In this document: positions 32,151 through 45,080 of the stretch, in pieces
Layout of the letters: the number at the start of each line of letters is the position of its first letter
Numbering within the stretch: the first letter of the stretch is position 1
Source: Gymnopilus junonius
Lineage: Eukaryota; Basidiomycota; Agaricomycetes; Agaricales; Galerinaceae
Length of the DNA stretch: 64,000 nt
Assembly (NCBI GenBank): GCA_015501075.1
Contig: JADNYJ010000148.1
Coordinates: 37,061 to 101,060 of the forward strand
Direction: 5' to 3'
Translations under genes and position numbers: made by a program
Notes under the pieces: model-generated
Seen by the model: only the letters and a program-made list of their open reading frames with translations
What the model was told of the DNA's origin: nothing
Database searches by the model: none

Positions 32151-35061
32151 CCCCTAGTTTTGGCATTTCTTGCGTGCTCTCATGGATTTATGGTCTCATT
32201 GGTGACTTTCCGTGGTCTCTTCTTATTGTGGCTTGGCGGCTTGATGGTCATACTACCAGGCCGAGAACGTTAATCTGGAACTGGAAAAAAGGACTGCTGT
32301 TATACGTACATCAGGGTTCCGTTCTTCCAATTCCAAATTAAAATTTGAGGCTCAGAAATACTCCAATAAAGAGCAGACTGATGACATCGATGGCAACCTT
32401 GAATGTAACTGGCCTTCTAAGCTCCGCCGGTCTGATGATCTCAAACTCCAAAATTTCTTGTGCTGCGAGAGGGTGAACATGATTCGTTGATATTGACCAA
32501 ATATGGAGGCGACTGAATGCAACTCGCATCTGATTAGAGACCAGAAAAGGATGAAGCTTTCACATCACCCCCATTTGATTTGTCAAGATAACATGAAGAT
32601 CTTGCGTTGGGTCAATGGTGAACTGAGAGGAATATTGAATTACAGGTACTCTGTCTTGTGACTTTCCGTTGTCAGGGAAGGAAGCTATGTAAAGAACAAT
32701 CCTCCAGCATTTGAGTGCGCGAAGACTCCAGCTATGAGCCTAGGCCACATGCATTGATTCGTGATCCCGACTTTCGGTTACGCGATTCCATTGTAATTTT
32801 GCCCAGGATAGACGAAGAGCATGTACGCGAGTCAGGAGGTCAGTATGGTGATGCCTATAATTCCAAGCTAAGTATGATGTCTTGCCGTATGAAGTCGGTT
32901 GCAATCATTATTAAATTTTAGGTCTCACCGGAAAGGCGAGTGAAATAAGGTTATCAATTTTCGTAGACTGGCTACCGGCATGCATAAATACTTTCGTAAC
33001 ACCCACATTGTCTTGTGGTAGTGGTTCAGAGAGGCGAAGAGCTCTGAATAATTTCCAGGAAAAAGGTCAGAAGGAAGGGTGAAGGAGCTTATGTAATGGT
33101 TGCTGCCTTTCTTTCCTCCTCCGTAGACCTCCAGACCCACCGACACAGCGTGCACGCTCTCGTTCCTCTATCTCATTTCCGGCGGTGGCGGCTGCTTGGT
33201 CCTACCATTATCACATTCGAGCTCTGGGCTCTGAAGTCCGGAAGGAATTCAATGTCTCGACTCAACCACAAGATGTTTTTTGACCTAGACGTGGAGGTGA
33301 CGAACGCGACTCGGATCGAAGCTGGGTTCTGCCAGGATCTGAAGAGTGGAGACTGAGTCATGTGGATGGTGCTATTTCATCTCTCGTCTTATTCCTGTAT
33401 TCCTCATCCAGGAACCTTCGCTTCAGCTCACTCCAGCCTCTTGTCAACGTGAGTAATGCGTCACTCCGCTTCTTCTTACATGCTCATAGTGTTCCAGACG
33501 CTCTCGTAGCGATGACACGTCATTCAGTGTTCGGTACTGCCTGCGTAAGTCCTTCTCCGTCGTCTTCTGTTCCAAACTTCATTCAATCCCATTATCTTCA
33601 CTGCCAAGATCCTTGAGTGAGGTCCTCCTACTCAGAACGGAGCCGTTGAGTAGGTGGATTTTGAACTTTGAGAGTGGATTCGGAGACATGGAAGTGTACT
33701 CTCTCGGTACGTCCCGTCTGCATTCATTTATCATTACCTGCTGGCGTTGACTGAAACCTGAAGGCCTGAAGCCTGAAGGAGCATCAACACGTCCTCCATT
33801 GTGAGTGGAAGTAAGGGCTCATGCTGTACCTATGCTGCATATGATATCACGGCTGTATTCCACCCACGTTCTTTCACATCGTGACACGACGCGCGTTTAT
33901 CCAGGCTTCCGCACTTTAAGGGCAGTTCGGGCCTATTCATGGTCGTCCACTGGACCTTTTCGATAGGACTGAGATTTGACATGCTCAGCTCGCCCGCGTG
34001 TCTGTGTGTATGTAATGAAGATCCTTTCCTCGAGACGGTTGTGGATGAGGACGCTGTGCGGGATATGGTGGGGGTGACCGATGAGGCCTCGGAAACGTTG
34101 CCTGAGGCGTGGTATGGTGTTGCGACTTACGGTGCTAAGACGCAAAGGTATGTCTTCATCTTCTCCATCATGATTCTCAAATTGATGTTTTTCTTATAGC
34201 TTACCGGTGTCTGAAATGCGTGGACCTATATCATACCATTCGCTGTCGCTATCATTACTGACGACAAGCGTTTCAAAGCTCGCAAGCCCGCTTCGGGTCC
34301 TTTGCTACTCGCTGGTGATTGTGTCGGCTATGCCCCTCTGAGAGAGGATCCTGGACATGACAGTTCGAATCAGAATGCGCATTAGGATATACTTAAAGGA
34401 TTATTCCATGCATATTGTTCAATTAGAGGGTCACTTGTAGTAACTTCCTCGTTAATCGCTAGGGTTTAGGTGGTCGTGATAACTATGGTGCTGTCGTCAA
34501 TAGTCATTGCTCCCAGACTCTCGTCACTCTATATGTTTAAACTTGAACTGGAATACTTAACTCTTACTCCTCATGCGCAACCTTGAAATGCCCCAAATCA
34601 GTCAGCGGCAATGATCGCTGAAATTCTGCTCGGCACTTCATAGGTGACGACCTGTATAAGAAGTAATGCTTTTTATAGGTCTTCGTGAGGTAGGGTGGAT
34701 TCGAGAGGAACTTATGGTTAGACTTATTGACGGAGGAGAAAGATGGGTTAAGAAACTAGCTGAGAACGAGAATCACTACGTATGTTGTAATGAATTGAGA
34801 AAAATATTGAATAGTTCGTTGGCTTTCTGATACAGCGAGGTATAGTAATGTCTCTGATTTAAGGATAAAAACAATTTAAAAAGGAAGAAAAAATGAGCAG
34901 GTTGCTGGTGCATTGAGTCGATCAACGGAATAGAGCGCGTCGCCGAGGAAAACGGTGTAATGATCTCTCAGCAACTGGAAACATCATACGCACTTCTTCT
35001 GATTGTGATGTTAATTCTTCTGAAATCGTGTTCCCGATCTGATGAGAAATGAGAATGAGAA
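32151..35061. other. 2.9 kb with orphan ORF fragments
   Basis: Fragments with protein-like composition include 32715-32880 (+; PRPHALIRDPDFRLRDSIVI), 33250-33356 (+; MSRLNHKMFFDLDVEVTNAT), 34000-34147 (+; CNEDPFLETVVDEDAVRDMV) and 34228-34385 (+; TYIIPFAVAIITDDKRFKAR, then GPLLLAGDCVGYAPL). A GTATGT donor follows 34147 and a TTATAG acceptor ends near 34199, but the downstream frame does not match. I could not build a gene or name a family. Confidence 0.3.
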
Positions 35062-36688
35062 TCAGTCCTTATGATTAGGTGTGAATTCTGGGTGAGATTC
35101 AGTTTCGGGGGTTAAGGGAGTGAGAGGTGGTGGGGATTGAGAGAATTCAAAGAAGTCAGGTACAGAACTGGTCGGAGCTGACGGTGTGAAATCGTCATTG
35201 AGGGTGTGTTGGCTCGGATGATCATGAAAGGCCATGGAATTCCTCATGATACTGTCGTTGTCCAGATGCATATTATTGCGGTTGACGCTTTCGGATTGAA
35301 CTTGATGCTGCCCATAGTGGTCTTGTTGAGTTGGAGGCATGCTATCTGAGCCGGATGGACTTGAAATATTGAAAAGGGTGTTAAACGGTAAAGGTGAAAT
35401 AGGCTGAGAGAGCGTATCTTGCGCTTGCAGTGGTGGAGAGGCGGTGTCGAGTAGTCGATTATGACTTGAAGGAGGAGTGAACAAGGACATCCCGACAGGA
35501 ATGGGAATATCATCCGAATCAGTTGAGGTTTCTACTACCTTCGGAGTGTCGTGTTGAGATTGGGACGCCGTGAAGAGCCTCTCGATTCCTGGACTGCTAT
35601 AAGCTCGTACTGGGGGTGGGTATGGAGCGAGATTGATACTAGCATTAGAAGAAACATTAGGTGAAGATGCAGCTTTGCCCCGCTCGAACTTGGTTTCGGT
35701 TTCTTTGACGTTTACGCGAATTGTAGCGTCCGGGTCCTGGTCATGATCATAGCCACGTAAGTGTTCTGCTTCATCCGCTTCTTCATCCATATATTCATCT
35801 GCGTCGAAATACTCCTCGTCGTCTTGATGATCTTCAAGTCTCCGCTCGCCAGCAGCCTCGCTTTCAGTTCCGGCGTTACTCGTCCTGTCTTCGTTCTCGT
35901 GTTCCACCTTGCTAGTCTCCTGATCGCCCTCCTCCCCATCACTGACCACCATATCATCCACAAGCTCACCTGCGTAATAGTCGTCCCCATATCCCTCGTA
36001 TTCTCCATCCTCCATTATGACCGTGGCATTGTCACCACCATCCTCTCCTTCCACGTCCTCCATGGTCGCAACAGCGTTATCATTATCGTCATCTTCACCA
36101 TTTCGCCCCCAGAAGAAGCCTTAGAGCTCGGATCATCCTCATTCGACTCCCCTCCAAAGTCCGAATTTTGAGCTGGAGGGAACTCAAAGCTGCCGGTTCT
36201 GTCCCGGTGGATGATATCTTTCGACTTATTTCGCAATGATGCGGAGCGCCGCATTAAAGCTGCCTCGGAAGGGGAAACGGAATTGACAGGGGGGGATACA
36301 GGAAATCGATTGGGCGGAGTCGTGATTTGGTAGATGAGTGCTAGAGCTGGTGAAGGAGAAGGGGCGTTCTGTTCTCGTACGAATCTAGAACCGTCTTCTG
36401 TCCCTGGGGACGAAGAGTCGATGGATCCGTCTGTCTAGGAAAAGCGAGATGTCAAAATCTGGAGGGGTGGATTATTGAATAGATACATACTTGAAGTCCT
36501 GGATTAAGTAGTTGAGGAGGCGGATCAGGAGTACGGGGCTGTACCATCTGAGGCGTACATGGTGGATCAGTCCCTTTGTAAAGTGGCGACTGGCGGAGGT
36601 AAGCATCGCGCAGGAAATCATCGTGTCTTTCTCCAATTTCTTCCACATCCAAAGGGCGGCCTGGGCTCGGTGTCTTCGCAGAAGACAT
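35062..36688 (-). CDS. Acidic Ser/Pro-rich hypothetical protein, frame change near a G run
   Basis: Exon 1 is 36491-36688 (MSSAKTPSPGRPLDVEEIGE...LLNPGLQ). A 56-nt intron (donor GTATGT, acceptor CCTAG) joins it in phase to TDGSIDSSSPGTEDGSRFV, running through LMRRSASLRNKSKDIIHRD to SSKASSGG. Near 36106-36110 (CCCCC on the plus strand) the frame must change to continue GEDDDNDNAVATMEDVEGED and the remaining ~330 residues to the stop at 35062. Either one base is missing or extra, or a very short intron (about 41 nt, GTGAAG to GGAG) is present. The rest is Asp/Glu-rich, then Ser/Pro-rich, with no known domain. The protein is probably disordered, possibly a nuclear regulator. Confidence 0.5.
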
Positions 36689-38585
36689 CTCGTAAATTCG
36701 GTGTGTAAAACTGGTAAATGACAAGAAGAAAGGTGGTTTGGGGATGAAGGAGACGACTCGACGAGGTTCAAATCACCTTTTATACGTTTAGAGAACCCAG
36801 TGGCACATTTATGCCTTACGCAGCTGCTTGCACTTGAAAACAAAGATATTTCCAGGCACCAGAAAAGGTATCCATTGTTATCCTTTGTCGTATAATCACG
36901 TACCCTTAGTCAACATTCACCTCGACTCGACCGCACCAAATGAGAACATGTCGATACGGATATCTTTCCTAGAAAAGCGTTTGAAAGGGATCGAGCGGGG
37001 GATGTGTATACCTTATCGTATCCGGCTTTCAATAAACATCCGAAGGACAGCTGTGCATTGTGTTCTTGATACGGCATTGATATCCGTTTTAAATGCTCGT
37101 TTAGGCAAGGGAAGAAAGAAAGTGGCATGCTTACCTCAAGGCTCCAGGTACGACTCGTCTGCTGACGGCTGAAACGTTGACTGCTGATCACTATGGCATT
37201 AAAAGTCCTTTCAGTGAGTAGAAAGTAGTCGCTACCATTGTACCCGATTCTACTTACCGATGTTGCTTTGACAGGAGAAACTCGGTGGTGGGCTTTGTGA
37301 AAGTCGTTTCTGAATTTAGAACATTGGCACGGCATTGCAGCCGAAATGATTCGATAAAGGTTTTTGCTATACACAGCCACACCACTACATTGTAAGTACT
37401 CTTGCCAACGCCACTCCGTTTACTATTGGGTTCTATGCTCCGGACAACAACGACATTTCATCGCATACTTTTAGCTTCTCTGTATTCGCTTCTACTTCTA
37501 CTACCTTGGCTCATAGCACAATGTAATGCATCGAACATGGGGTCTCAACTGATAAGGACTCTTGAGAAACCCACCGACGAACGCTGGATGTATAAGCAAA
37601 AGAAAAAAAGCACCGGTACATACATGCTGAGAATGAGGCATGAAATAGGCGCGTTGGGAGGATAAGGTCATAATAGAGGTCGCGGTTTTCACACTTCGTC
37701 CGAGAGAATGCTTCCCTGGAAAAAGGTGATGCGACTCAGACGTGCAAAGTCGGGGTACCTCTAGGGTGGTGTACTTCCTAGTAGTATGTGTAGATATTTC
37801 GCAAACGAAACTCGATAATGTTCTTCAGAGCGCGATGCCATTGGGCACGATAGGGTATGAACTGATAAAAAAGGACCGAAAAGAAGGTAAGCATGCGCAT
37901 TGCGTTGTGCTACGCCGCAGGTGAGGTACAAAAGGAAACAAATCGCAATTGGGCCAATGCCTAGGATTGACGGGCGTTAATATTACAGACAGTTCCGCTA
38001 TCGCTCGAAACTGATGAAGTCGTCATTCAGAACATATCTGCGTGAATGTGATCATCTAAAGTATACATAAGAGGTAGATGAAAGACCAACAACAGCGAAG
38101 AATATTACCTTGGAATAGACATGAGCTGTACTCTCTCAGCCACGTACATGACTTGCCAAAGAATTGGGAAAGGGATCAGGGGCAGATTGGACGTGGCAGC
38201 CGGAGGAAAAGTGCTTCTGACCTGGAACATATCTAGGTCACTTCTGGCTTCTGGAAGAGTGATAAAGACGCTACCTTGAAGACTTTTGAATCAGCACATT
38301 GGGTGCAAGGTTTCTGCACAGAAAGCCATAAGGAGAGACTGCCAAAATCGAGCAGGAGGAAATGTCAGAGCAAGTCCGTTAGCTGAAACTTAACGGAGGA
38401 ATGGAGAAGGGAAGAGGCAAGGATCACGGCGAAAAGTTGACCTTAAGAAGTAGCGGACGTCATGTCATGCTTCTGCGCATGAAAGGGACCAGGACGGCTC
38501 AATGGTGGTCAATTCTCATACACGGGGAGAAGGGAATCTAAAGCGGGTGGTGTATTCCTGGTGTCTAACGTGTCCGTAAAGCAAT
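36689..38585. other. 1.9 kb without recognisable gene
   Basis: The frames at 36910-37380 (-) and 37402-37665 (+) have neither motifs nor supporting splice structure. Nothing else is seen before the ATP synthase g gene. Confidence 0.4.
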
Positions 38586-39265
38586 CTACTCGATGCTGTA
38601 GCCGACAACGCTCCGTCGTCCGACAATCTCTCCAATCTAAAACAAGGTGGAATCAGCAACTGGTCGACGAAGAAAAGGTCAGATACGCACCTTGAAGATC
38701 CCATATGCCTGCAGGCCGTAGATAGCGACGCGTCCGGCCTCTCCGCTTCGAGCGAGCTGGCCTGGCAGAGCAGGCGTGAGCTGTGACCACAGGTAGCTGT
38801 AGGCGTACTTGACGTCAGCGAGAGTGGGCGGTTGGAGGTTTTCCTTGTGGTAGATCTGCTTGAAGATCTCTTTCGTGACTTGGAAGTTGTACACGAGAGG
38901 CTGCCTATATGCTATAAGAAGAACAGAAAGTGAGCACGAGAGCAGGACACAGAAAGGAAGATAACACGTCAGACGCGACGAACGATGAAAAGGCAGGTGG
39001 CGCGAAAGAGGAATAAAAGAAAAAGGGGGCACGTACAGCCTAAAAGCTTTCCAACCTTCTCCCCTGCAGGCTCCAAGAACTTCTTTGTGCTCTCCCAGAC
39101 CTTCTCGGCGTTCTTCTGCGCGGCGGAGAGCGCATCCTGAGCCTTCTTTTGCGACGACTCGGCGGAGGACGACATGAGCCGTTTTGAGGCCGCCGCTCGC
39201 TGTTGGTGGAGCGCCTGACGGGCTACGGAGTGGCGGAGGATGGAGGAGGGAACGGCGGTGCGCAT
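38586..39265 (-). CDS. ATP20: Mitochondrial ATP synthase subunit g
   Basis: Three exons: 39037-39265, 38691-38911 and 38586-38636, 166 residues. The N-terminus (MRTAVPSSILRHSVARQALH) is rich in Arg/Ser and fits a mitochondrial import signal. A helix with AQDALSAAQKNAEKVWESTK and KFLEPAGEKVGKLLG is followed by the conserved core PLVYNFQVTKEIFKQIYHKE, then WSQLTPALPGQLARSGEAGR, and a final exon ending IGEIVGRRSVVGYSIE. This is the pattern of fungal subunit g (ATP-synt_G family), a peripheral-stalk-side membrane subunit of F1Fo-ATP synthase that supports dimer formation in the inner membrane. Length and intron phases all fit. A useful conserved anchor. Confidence 0.9.
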
Positions 39266-40080
39266 TTTTTGGGATTTTCGTTGTTTCGGAAGGGAGGAGT
39301 GGGGAACTGACAGCAACGGTGTTCAAACTTTCTGGGGTGGGAACTTTCGCCATTGGTGCCTTTCCGTGTTTGTCCGCGAGTTATCTTATCTTATCTTTGT
39401 CAACGCTTTTGTCTAGATTCATTGCTACACCGTAGGTCGTTTATTCATGATGCTAGAGGCATTTTAGTCGGCATACGTACAATTCGGTGATATTTTCTCA
39501 ATCCCACCCGCCATTGCATTGAGGTTGTCGTGAACCGAGCAAGAGCCACTATTTACGTTCAAAGGTACAACCAAATAGAGCGAAACTCCGATACAACTGG
39601 ACCTCTTCCCATCTCAAGACTCGATCTAAGTCGTTATCACTTCTGCTTTCTTCCAAAAGAAATAATGACCTGATCTTCATACTCTGATCAACGCCCTTCG
39701 CAGATATGTCATTGTTGTCCAGATGCTCAATGTCCGTCAGTATGAGCGGGGAAGACAAACAAGGGTCAGTATATCTGCTGGGCATTTGTCAAAACAAAAT
39801 AATCAGCACTAATCCTCATCCTTATTATAGACATCATCAAGGCAGTAGGGCGTCTCAGGTCACGGATCCAGAAATATCGTCCATCAAGGGTATTTAGCGG
39901 CAGGAATCTCTTAATTCCAAACCATGCCTCAACCAAGTACCGATGAACGTTATGCCCGTATAATTCGTACGAAAATGCATAATATCCATGTGACGTTCTA
40001 ACAAAGTTCTCAGCTGAAGTATAACGCAAACAGGTACATAATCATCCTACTTGCAAAACAAATCAACGCGTTCGATGTAG
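39266..40080. other. Intergenic, no gene assigned
   Basis: Promoter side of the ATP synthase g gene. Minus-strand frames at 39549-39785 and 39766-40029 overlap and carry no motif. Confidence 0.35.
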
Positions 40081-41552
40081 TCAACCTCCAAAACAACAAT
40101 ACCTTTCACAAATCCGACAAAGCCTCATAAATCGCACTCTGTACCCCTTAGTCAAACCAAGCTTCTCCACCTCTTCTCTCAGTTCACTCTGCACAACCGG
40201 AGGCGCCCACGGCATCATAAGGTCCAACGAGGTGATTGGCGTACACCCAGCCGAGATGGTGTTACGAAAATGGAGCATATTGAAAACTTCTTCCTGATCG
40301 TCTTCCGTGGCGAGTCCGAGAAAGGTGAGATGAGGCAGTAAGAGCCCGTTGGCGATGTTGGCGCGCGTTGGGCTTGGGATTTGGATGCCGGAGGAAGGTT
40401 GAGTGATTTTAGATTGGAAGCGCACTCAGAAGGTCTTCCAACTTGCGGTGGTCGTGATCACGGAGACGATCTGGTTTGCTATGGATGCGGCTGTGTAATC
40501 GGCAGGTCGGTCAAAATGAGCTTTTCCAGCGTGTTGAGTGAATCTGAAAGCCAGTGCGTGTAGAAGGTCTCGTCCCATTGAAAGGAAACTTCTTGTCGGC
40601 CCATTCTACTGCAAGAGCTGTAATTACGGAAGGCGGAAGATAAGGAGGAAGTCGGGATGATTGCTGGTGTCAACGAGTCGGAGCCGGAGTTTGGTTAAAG
40701 AACGCATGTCAATTGACGCTGGAGATTGATGCTGGAAGAGCGTCGATGATCCAGTAGGGAATTCAGGTAGAAGGATCCTTCCGTCAGAGAATCACTCGCC
40801 TGACTCATGATGTCTAGGAATGTATCGGGAATATAATGGTCGTCCCCATGTCGATCTTCTTCATCAGCGTCCAGGGTAAGTTGAGATGAAGAGGAGCAAG
40901 GCCCAACTTGATTTGGCAGGTTGCGTTAGGTGGCCGTTGATGTGAATCGGAAGGCCTATGTGCAAACGTGTACCGCGAATGAACAACAAAGGTGGAAGTG
41001 GGTCGACCCCAGATATTGACGAAAGTGATATCCACATCTTCCAGCGACTGACGTACGGCTTCTGGTAAATCCAGGAGGAACCTTGAATGGTCCTCGTTGG
41101 AGAGGACGCAGTCGAGATGTCTGAGACGATGGACGTTGGGAAGGATAATATCAGTTAGGATGTCGATGGACCCGGCACCGTAAAGGAAATCGTGCAAGCG
41201 ATGGTCGGTAAGGTTATCCAAGTGCTGGTGGATGGTGGAGTTGAAACAGAGTGAGAAGTGGTCGGATTTTTTTGTCGAATCAAGGTTCGAAAGCGGCGAG
41301 TTGTTGGTCGGGATTGGTGACGGGTCCAGGCAGGAATTTGAAGCAAGAACGGTCCGAAAAGAGTGTATCTGGATGATCTCCAGAAGGATGGTCGAATACG
41401 GTCTGCAGGTCGTTTTGTGATAGCGGAAAGGTAATTGAATCTGGGATGTCGAGGAACGTAGGAGGCGCGTCCGTAACGTTGACGTTTGGATGGTCAAGGG
41501 GATAGAGCAGACTGGTCATCAACATTCTATACGAACTCAGAAAGAATATCAA
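40081..41552 (-). pseudogene. Decayed F-box/LRR-type gene
   Basis: Several minus-strand frames together cover one F-box-family body. 41280-41552 holds NVTDAPPTFLDIPDSITFPL. 40814-41497 holds GAGSIDILTDIILPNVHRLR, then LSNEDHSRFLLDLPEAVRQS. 40479-40673 holds HWLSDSLNTLEKLILTDLP. 40081-40425 holds LLLPHLTFLGLATEDDQEEV, then WAPPVVQSELREEVEKLGLT, which is typical of the C-terminal end of this family. They lie in different frames and no consistent intron set joins them all. No F-box N-terminus is evident. Most likely a pseudogene related to the copy at 23.2-24.6 kb; missed introns could rescue parts of it. Confidence 0.5.
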
Positions 41553-44500
41553 GAGTTAGGAGGGTACTACAGTACCGACAGACCTTGCAGGAGCGATATC
41601 GATTTGAGGGGTGAATTCTGAGCAGGAGAAAAGTGTCAAAGAAAGTAAGCGAGTTCGAAATTCCTCACAGCTATATATGAAAATGCTCTTTACGTTGAAG
41701 CCCTGCTCGACACATTTCGCTAGTCAAGGAATATGACAGAGAGGGTTCGCCTCAGACCACGTTCAAGGGTATTTCCTGCGTATCGGCCTCGATGTTTCCT
41801 TGGAACCAGATTCCAGGTCGCAGACACTGATTCGTAAGCGTCACCTTTGGAACTTAATGACTATTAGCCTCACTCCACCCCTGCAGAGGAAAAAGATGAC
41901 TGAGCAATTTAACACTCTAACGGGTCCGAAACCTAAACAAACATCGCCGTCTGCTTTTACATACGCAGGTGATCGACGCGTGTCCTTCTACGTGTTCAGA
42001 GATTCATTGCCTTCACGACATTTGGCTTACACTCCATGAACTATAAGACGAATCTGTGATTCGATAAATTTGGGAATTGAAAAAATAGGCTTACTTTGAA
42101 CTCAGCAATCGTCAGAATCGGCTAGGATGGCTTTCTTCAAGACCTCGTTGAGCCTCGGGAAAATCTTCAATACCGCCTATCCCGCTAACTGCGCCATCAA
42201 TAGAAAAAACGTGGCCTCGGCGTCCAGTTCGTTAACCGCACTTCCCATCAGAACCTTGACAAGGACGGGATTCGAGGCTGTTCGCAGATCGGCAGATGCT
42301 CCATTGTGGTGAGATTGTCATATCCAGCAGCAAATTTAACACACATTCAGCTATATTACTCGAAGCGGCGAGTTAAAGGGACACTTACTTTCTGATATTG
42401 CAGTTCTGCGAAGGCCTGGTCTCCTTTGTCGACGAATACGCATTGCGTTGTTGTAGCAAGCAAAGGAATACAGCAGAGACTAAAACAGCGGGAAAGACAA
42501 TGGGTAAGAGCAGGTTAAGCATTTCAGCAAACGAATTACACAAATCCCGATAGTAGTGAGCAATATTGTGGATCCATTAGGATTAGCTCAGGAAAATTTC
42601 CCTCCCAACCCAAAAATCAGTCAAGAGGGACAGGCCTGCACATTCACGTAAACGGAGTCTGGAGATAGCCGCATCAGGGCACAAGTCAGATGATGCCTGA
42701 GTAAGAGGAGGCGCCATGACAGAGCCGGATACAAGTAAAGTGGAAGCACCCTAGAACTGAGGAGAGGACACGACGCCCGTAGAAGGACATCGATAAGTTA
42801 TTGATGATAATATAATGGCGACCCGTAGGGAAGAGAAATAAGGAACGGTCAGGAAGAGATCACAGCCATGGGCAAATAGACATCAACAGACTCGGCTACA
42901 AACTCTATTCTACATTGTTCGGTCACCAGTTTCCACCAATTTCCACACCTTTTTTCTTTTGCAAAACGTCGGTCCTTTTATGAAGTTTTACAAAAGAATA
43001 AGCCATTTCGACTGCTTACGCGTCTTTCCTTGCTGAGGAGCTTTGATAGTGAGCAACATTGCATACTTTTACTCACCCAGGCCTACTCACTGCGTCTTCA
43101 TCTTGCAGAATGCCACCTGGATAGCGTTCAGGACTGGGTAGATCTCTTCTTTTTGTGCTGGCTGTATCTTTCAAACTTTATATGTAGGAACTTTTTCTCC
43201 TCAACTTAACCTAGGGTTGTGCCACACAACCTGTAGGTCCTTTCGTCTGCAGGCCTCACGCCAGCTTACCCTTTTCTGAAATCCTTCCTTCGTCTAGTTT
43301 TCATCCTATCGCCGTCGACCCCACCATTAAGGCGCCATTTACCGCTCTGCCGATTATTCAACATTGTTCCAAGATTGAGATACGACGGTTTGGTGAGGTT
43401 GAGGGGCTGTCCATACGGTCGTGAGAAGGGAGGCAGATTTGGATGTCACTGTCGGTATGGGTATTTTTATTCGTCTTCCATTGAGATAATCGTTCACGAC
43501 CTCTGTTAGTTCTATAAACCATGTTTCGTTGGGTGCTTAGTCTCTCTGGTGATTCAAGCTGCCCTGAGACGCGTTCACGCTAGGTAAGTACATCATCGTC
43601 ATTCTTCTCAGCGACATTACTGATTTGCCGTCTTTGCTGTTTTTTTACCAGTGATGACGGATGCTATCGTGGGTGCTTCATCGTTATCTGGGCCGCCTTT
43701 GACTAAGTTTTCGCATTGGTGTGTTTGACTGTTATTCAATGAACGTGTGCAATCTGACAGCGCTTTTCCTAGTTTCAAGGTTTACGACGGAATGTAACTT
43801 GCAGTTTCTCAGTTCCGCTAATCCGACAGCAGTAAGTGCCTCCATAGTCTTTCTGATGTATTGACAATTAATTCTGCATTTTAGATGTTAGGCGAATGTA
43901 GGCTATGCTTTGATATATGGTCTAGGAGAAGGAGGTGCAGAAAGCAAAATCAAATTTCAGTTAGGTAGGTGGCTGCTCGTTGTACATTCTCTTTTATCGC
44001 ATTGATCGGTCTCATGTGCGGGCATTAAGGCAATAATCCCGCTTCAAAGAGGAACGCATCCCTTCACCCTCTTACTTCGAAGCCGAATATCGGCAGTGTG
44101 ACGGCGCTCATTCACCAAAGTCGGGCCAAGACGGAACGCAAAAAAAATTGGGGTGGAGTAAGTTCAGCAAGTACGTACATGTATGACTCCCTTGATTCGA
44201 CCGCACGTCTCTTTTCAGGTTGTCGCTAAATTTTATGCCGGCATATTCTCGCGGAGGACTCGTGTTCGGATCTTCTGCCCGCGAACCAGCAGACTGGGTC
44301 GAATTGGAGCTCGGACGTTGATGCGATTGAAGGGCGCGTAAGGCAATCTGTTTGTTATCGTCCAATGATGTGCCTCATACAGGTTCTAGTCATTTCCATT
44401 CCAGATTCGTAACGGAGCGCTGAGAACACCAAGAAAATCCAATTTCTTGTCACATATAGCTTGTTTGGGTAGCTATTCTGTACACGCGACATCGTCTGAA

Positions 44501-45080
44501 TTACACTGGTCGGTGATGGACGAATGGTGCTTCTAGAATGTAAATTTGTCGGTATGAATCATATGACAAAATACTTTGGACCTTTTTCTCGCCAGATCTC
44601 TTGCGCCTTGCCCCGCCTCATGTCACAGGGCCAATGACTGAACGGAAAACGAAGTTTTTTAGTATTTGGGCATTCTCATCACTTAAGCGGGAGGAGATAT
44701 CGGAGCTGGTCGATTCGACGTGCGAGGTCGTGCGATATGTGAGTTGCTATCCGTGTATTGGATGAGACATTGCTTATTGAAGGGATAGAGAGAAGTACTT
44801 TGAGCGCGCTGTCATTTTAAGAATTATGAGATGTTAGGCCAAGTCCGGCAAAAACCCTTACCGTCGCCTGCATATTCTGAACACGATGCGCGGCTTTTTG
44901 TTCATCACTTGTGCAGGCGTCCTTGCGTTGTAGGTGAGGAACTGTTCCTGCCTCTGTATGGTGTCTAGATTTACTTGCTATTTACTATGCTGTACCTACT
45001 TCGGGTAGGTTTTGCTTTTATGTAAGAAGAGCGGCTTTCGGATGGTTAAAGCCCAAAAGATCTAACCTTAAATCAAGGTC
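41553..45080. other. 3.5 kb unresolved interval with intron-like signals
   Basis: Contains a 61-codon frame at 42127-42312 (MAFFKTSLSLGKIFNTAYPA) and several plus-strand coding-like bits between plausible splice sites: 43317-43427 (AVDPTIKAPFTALPIIQHCS), 43652-43712 (TDAIVGASSLSGPPLTKFSH) and 44216-44320 (VVAKFYAGIFS, or FRLSLNFMPAYSRGGLVF). A minus-strand frame at 44108-44365 overlaps the last. An intron-rich gene may be present, but no chain could be built. No family recognised. Confidence 0.3.
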
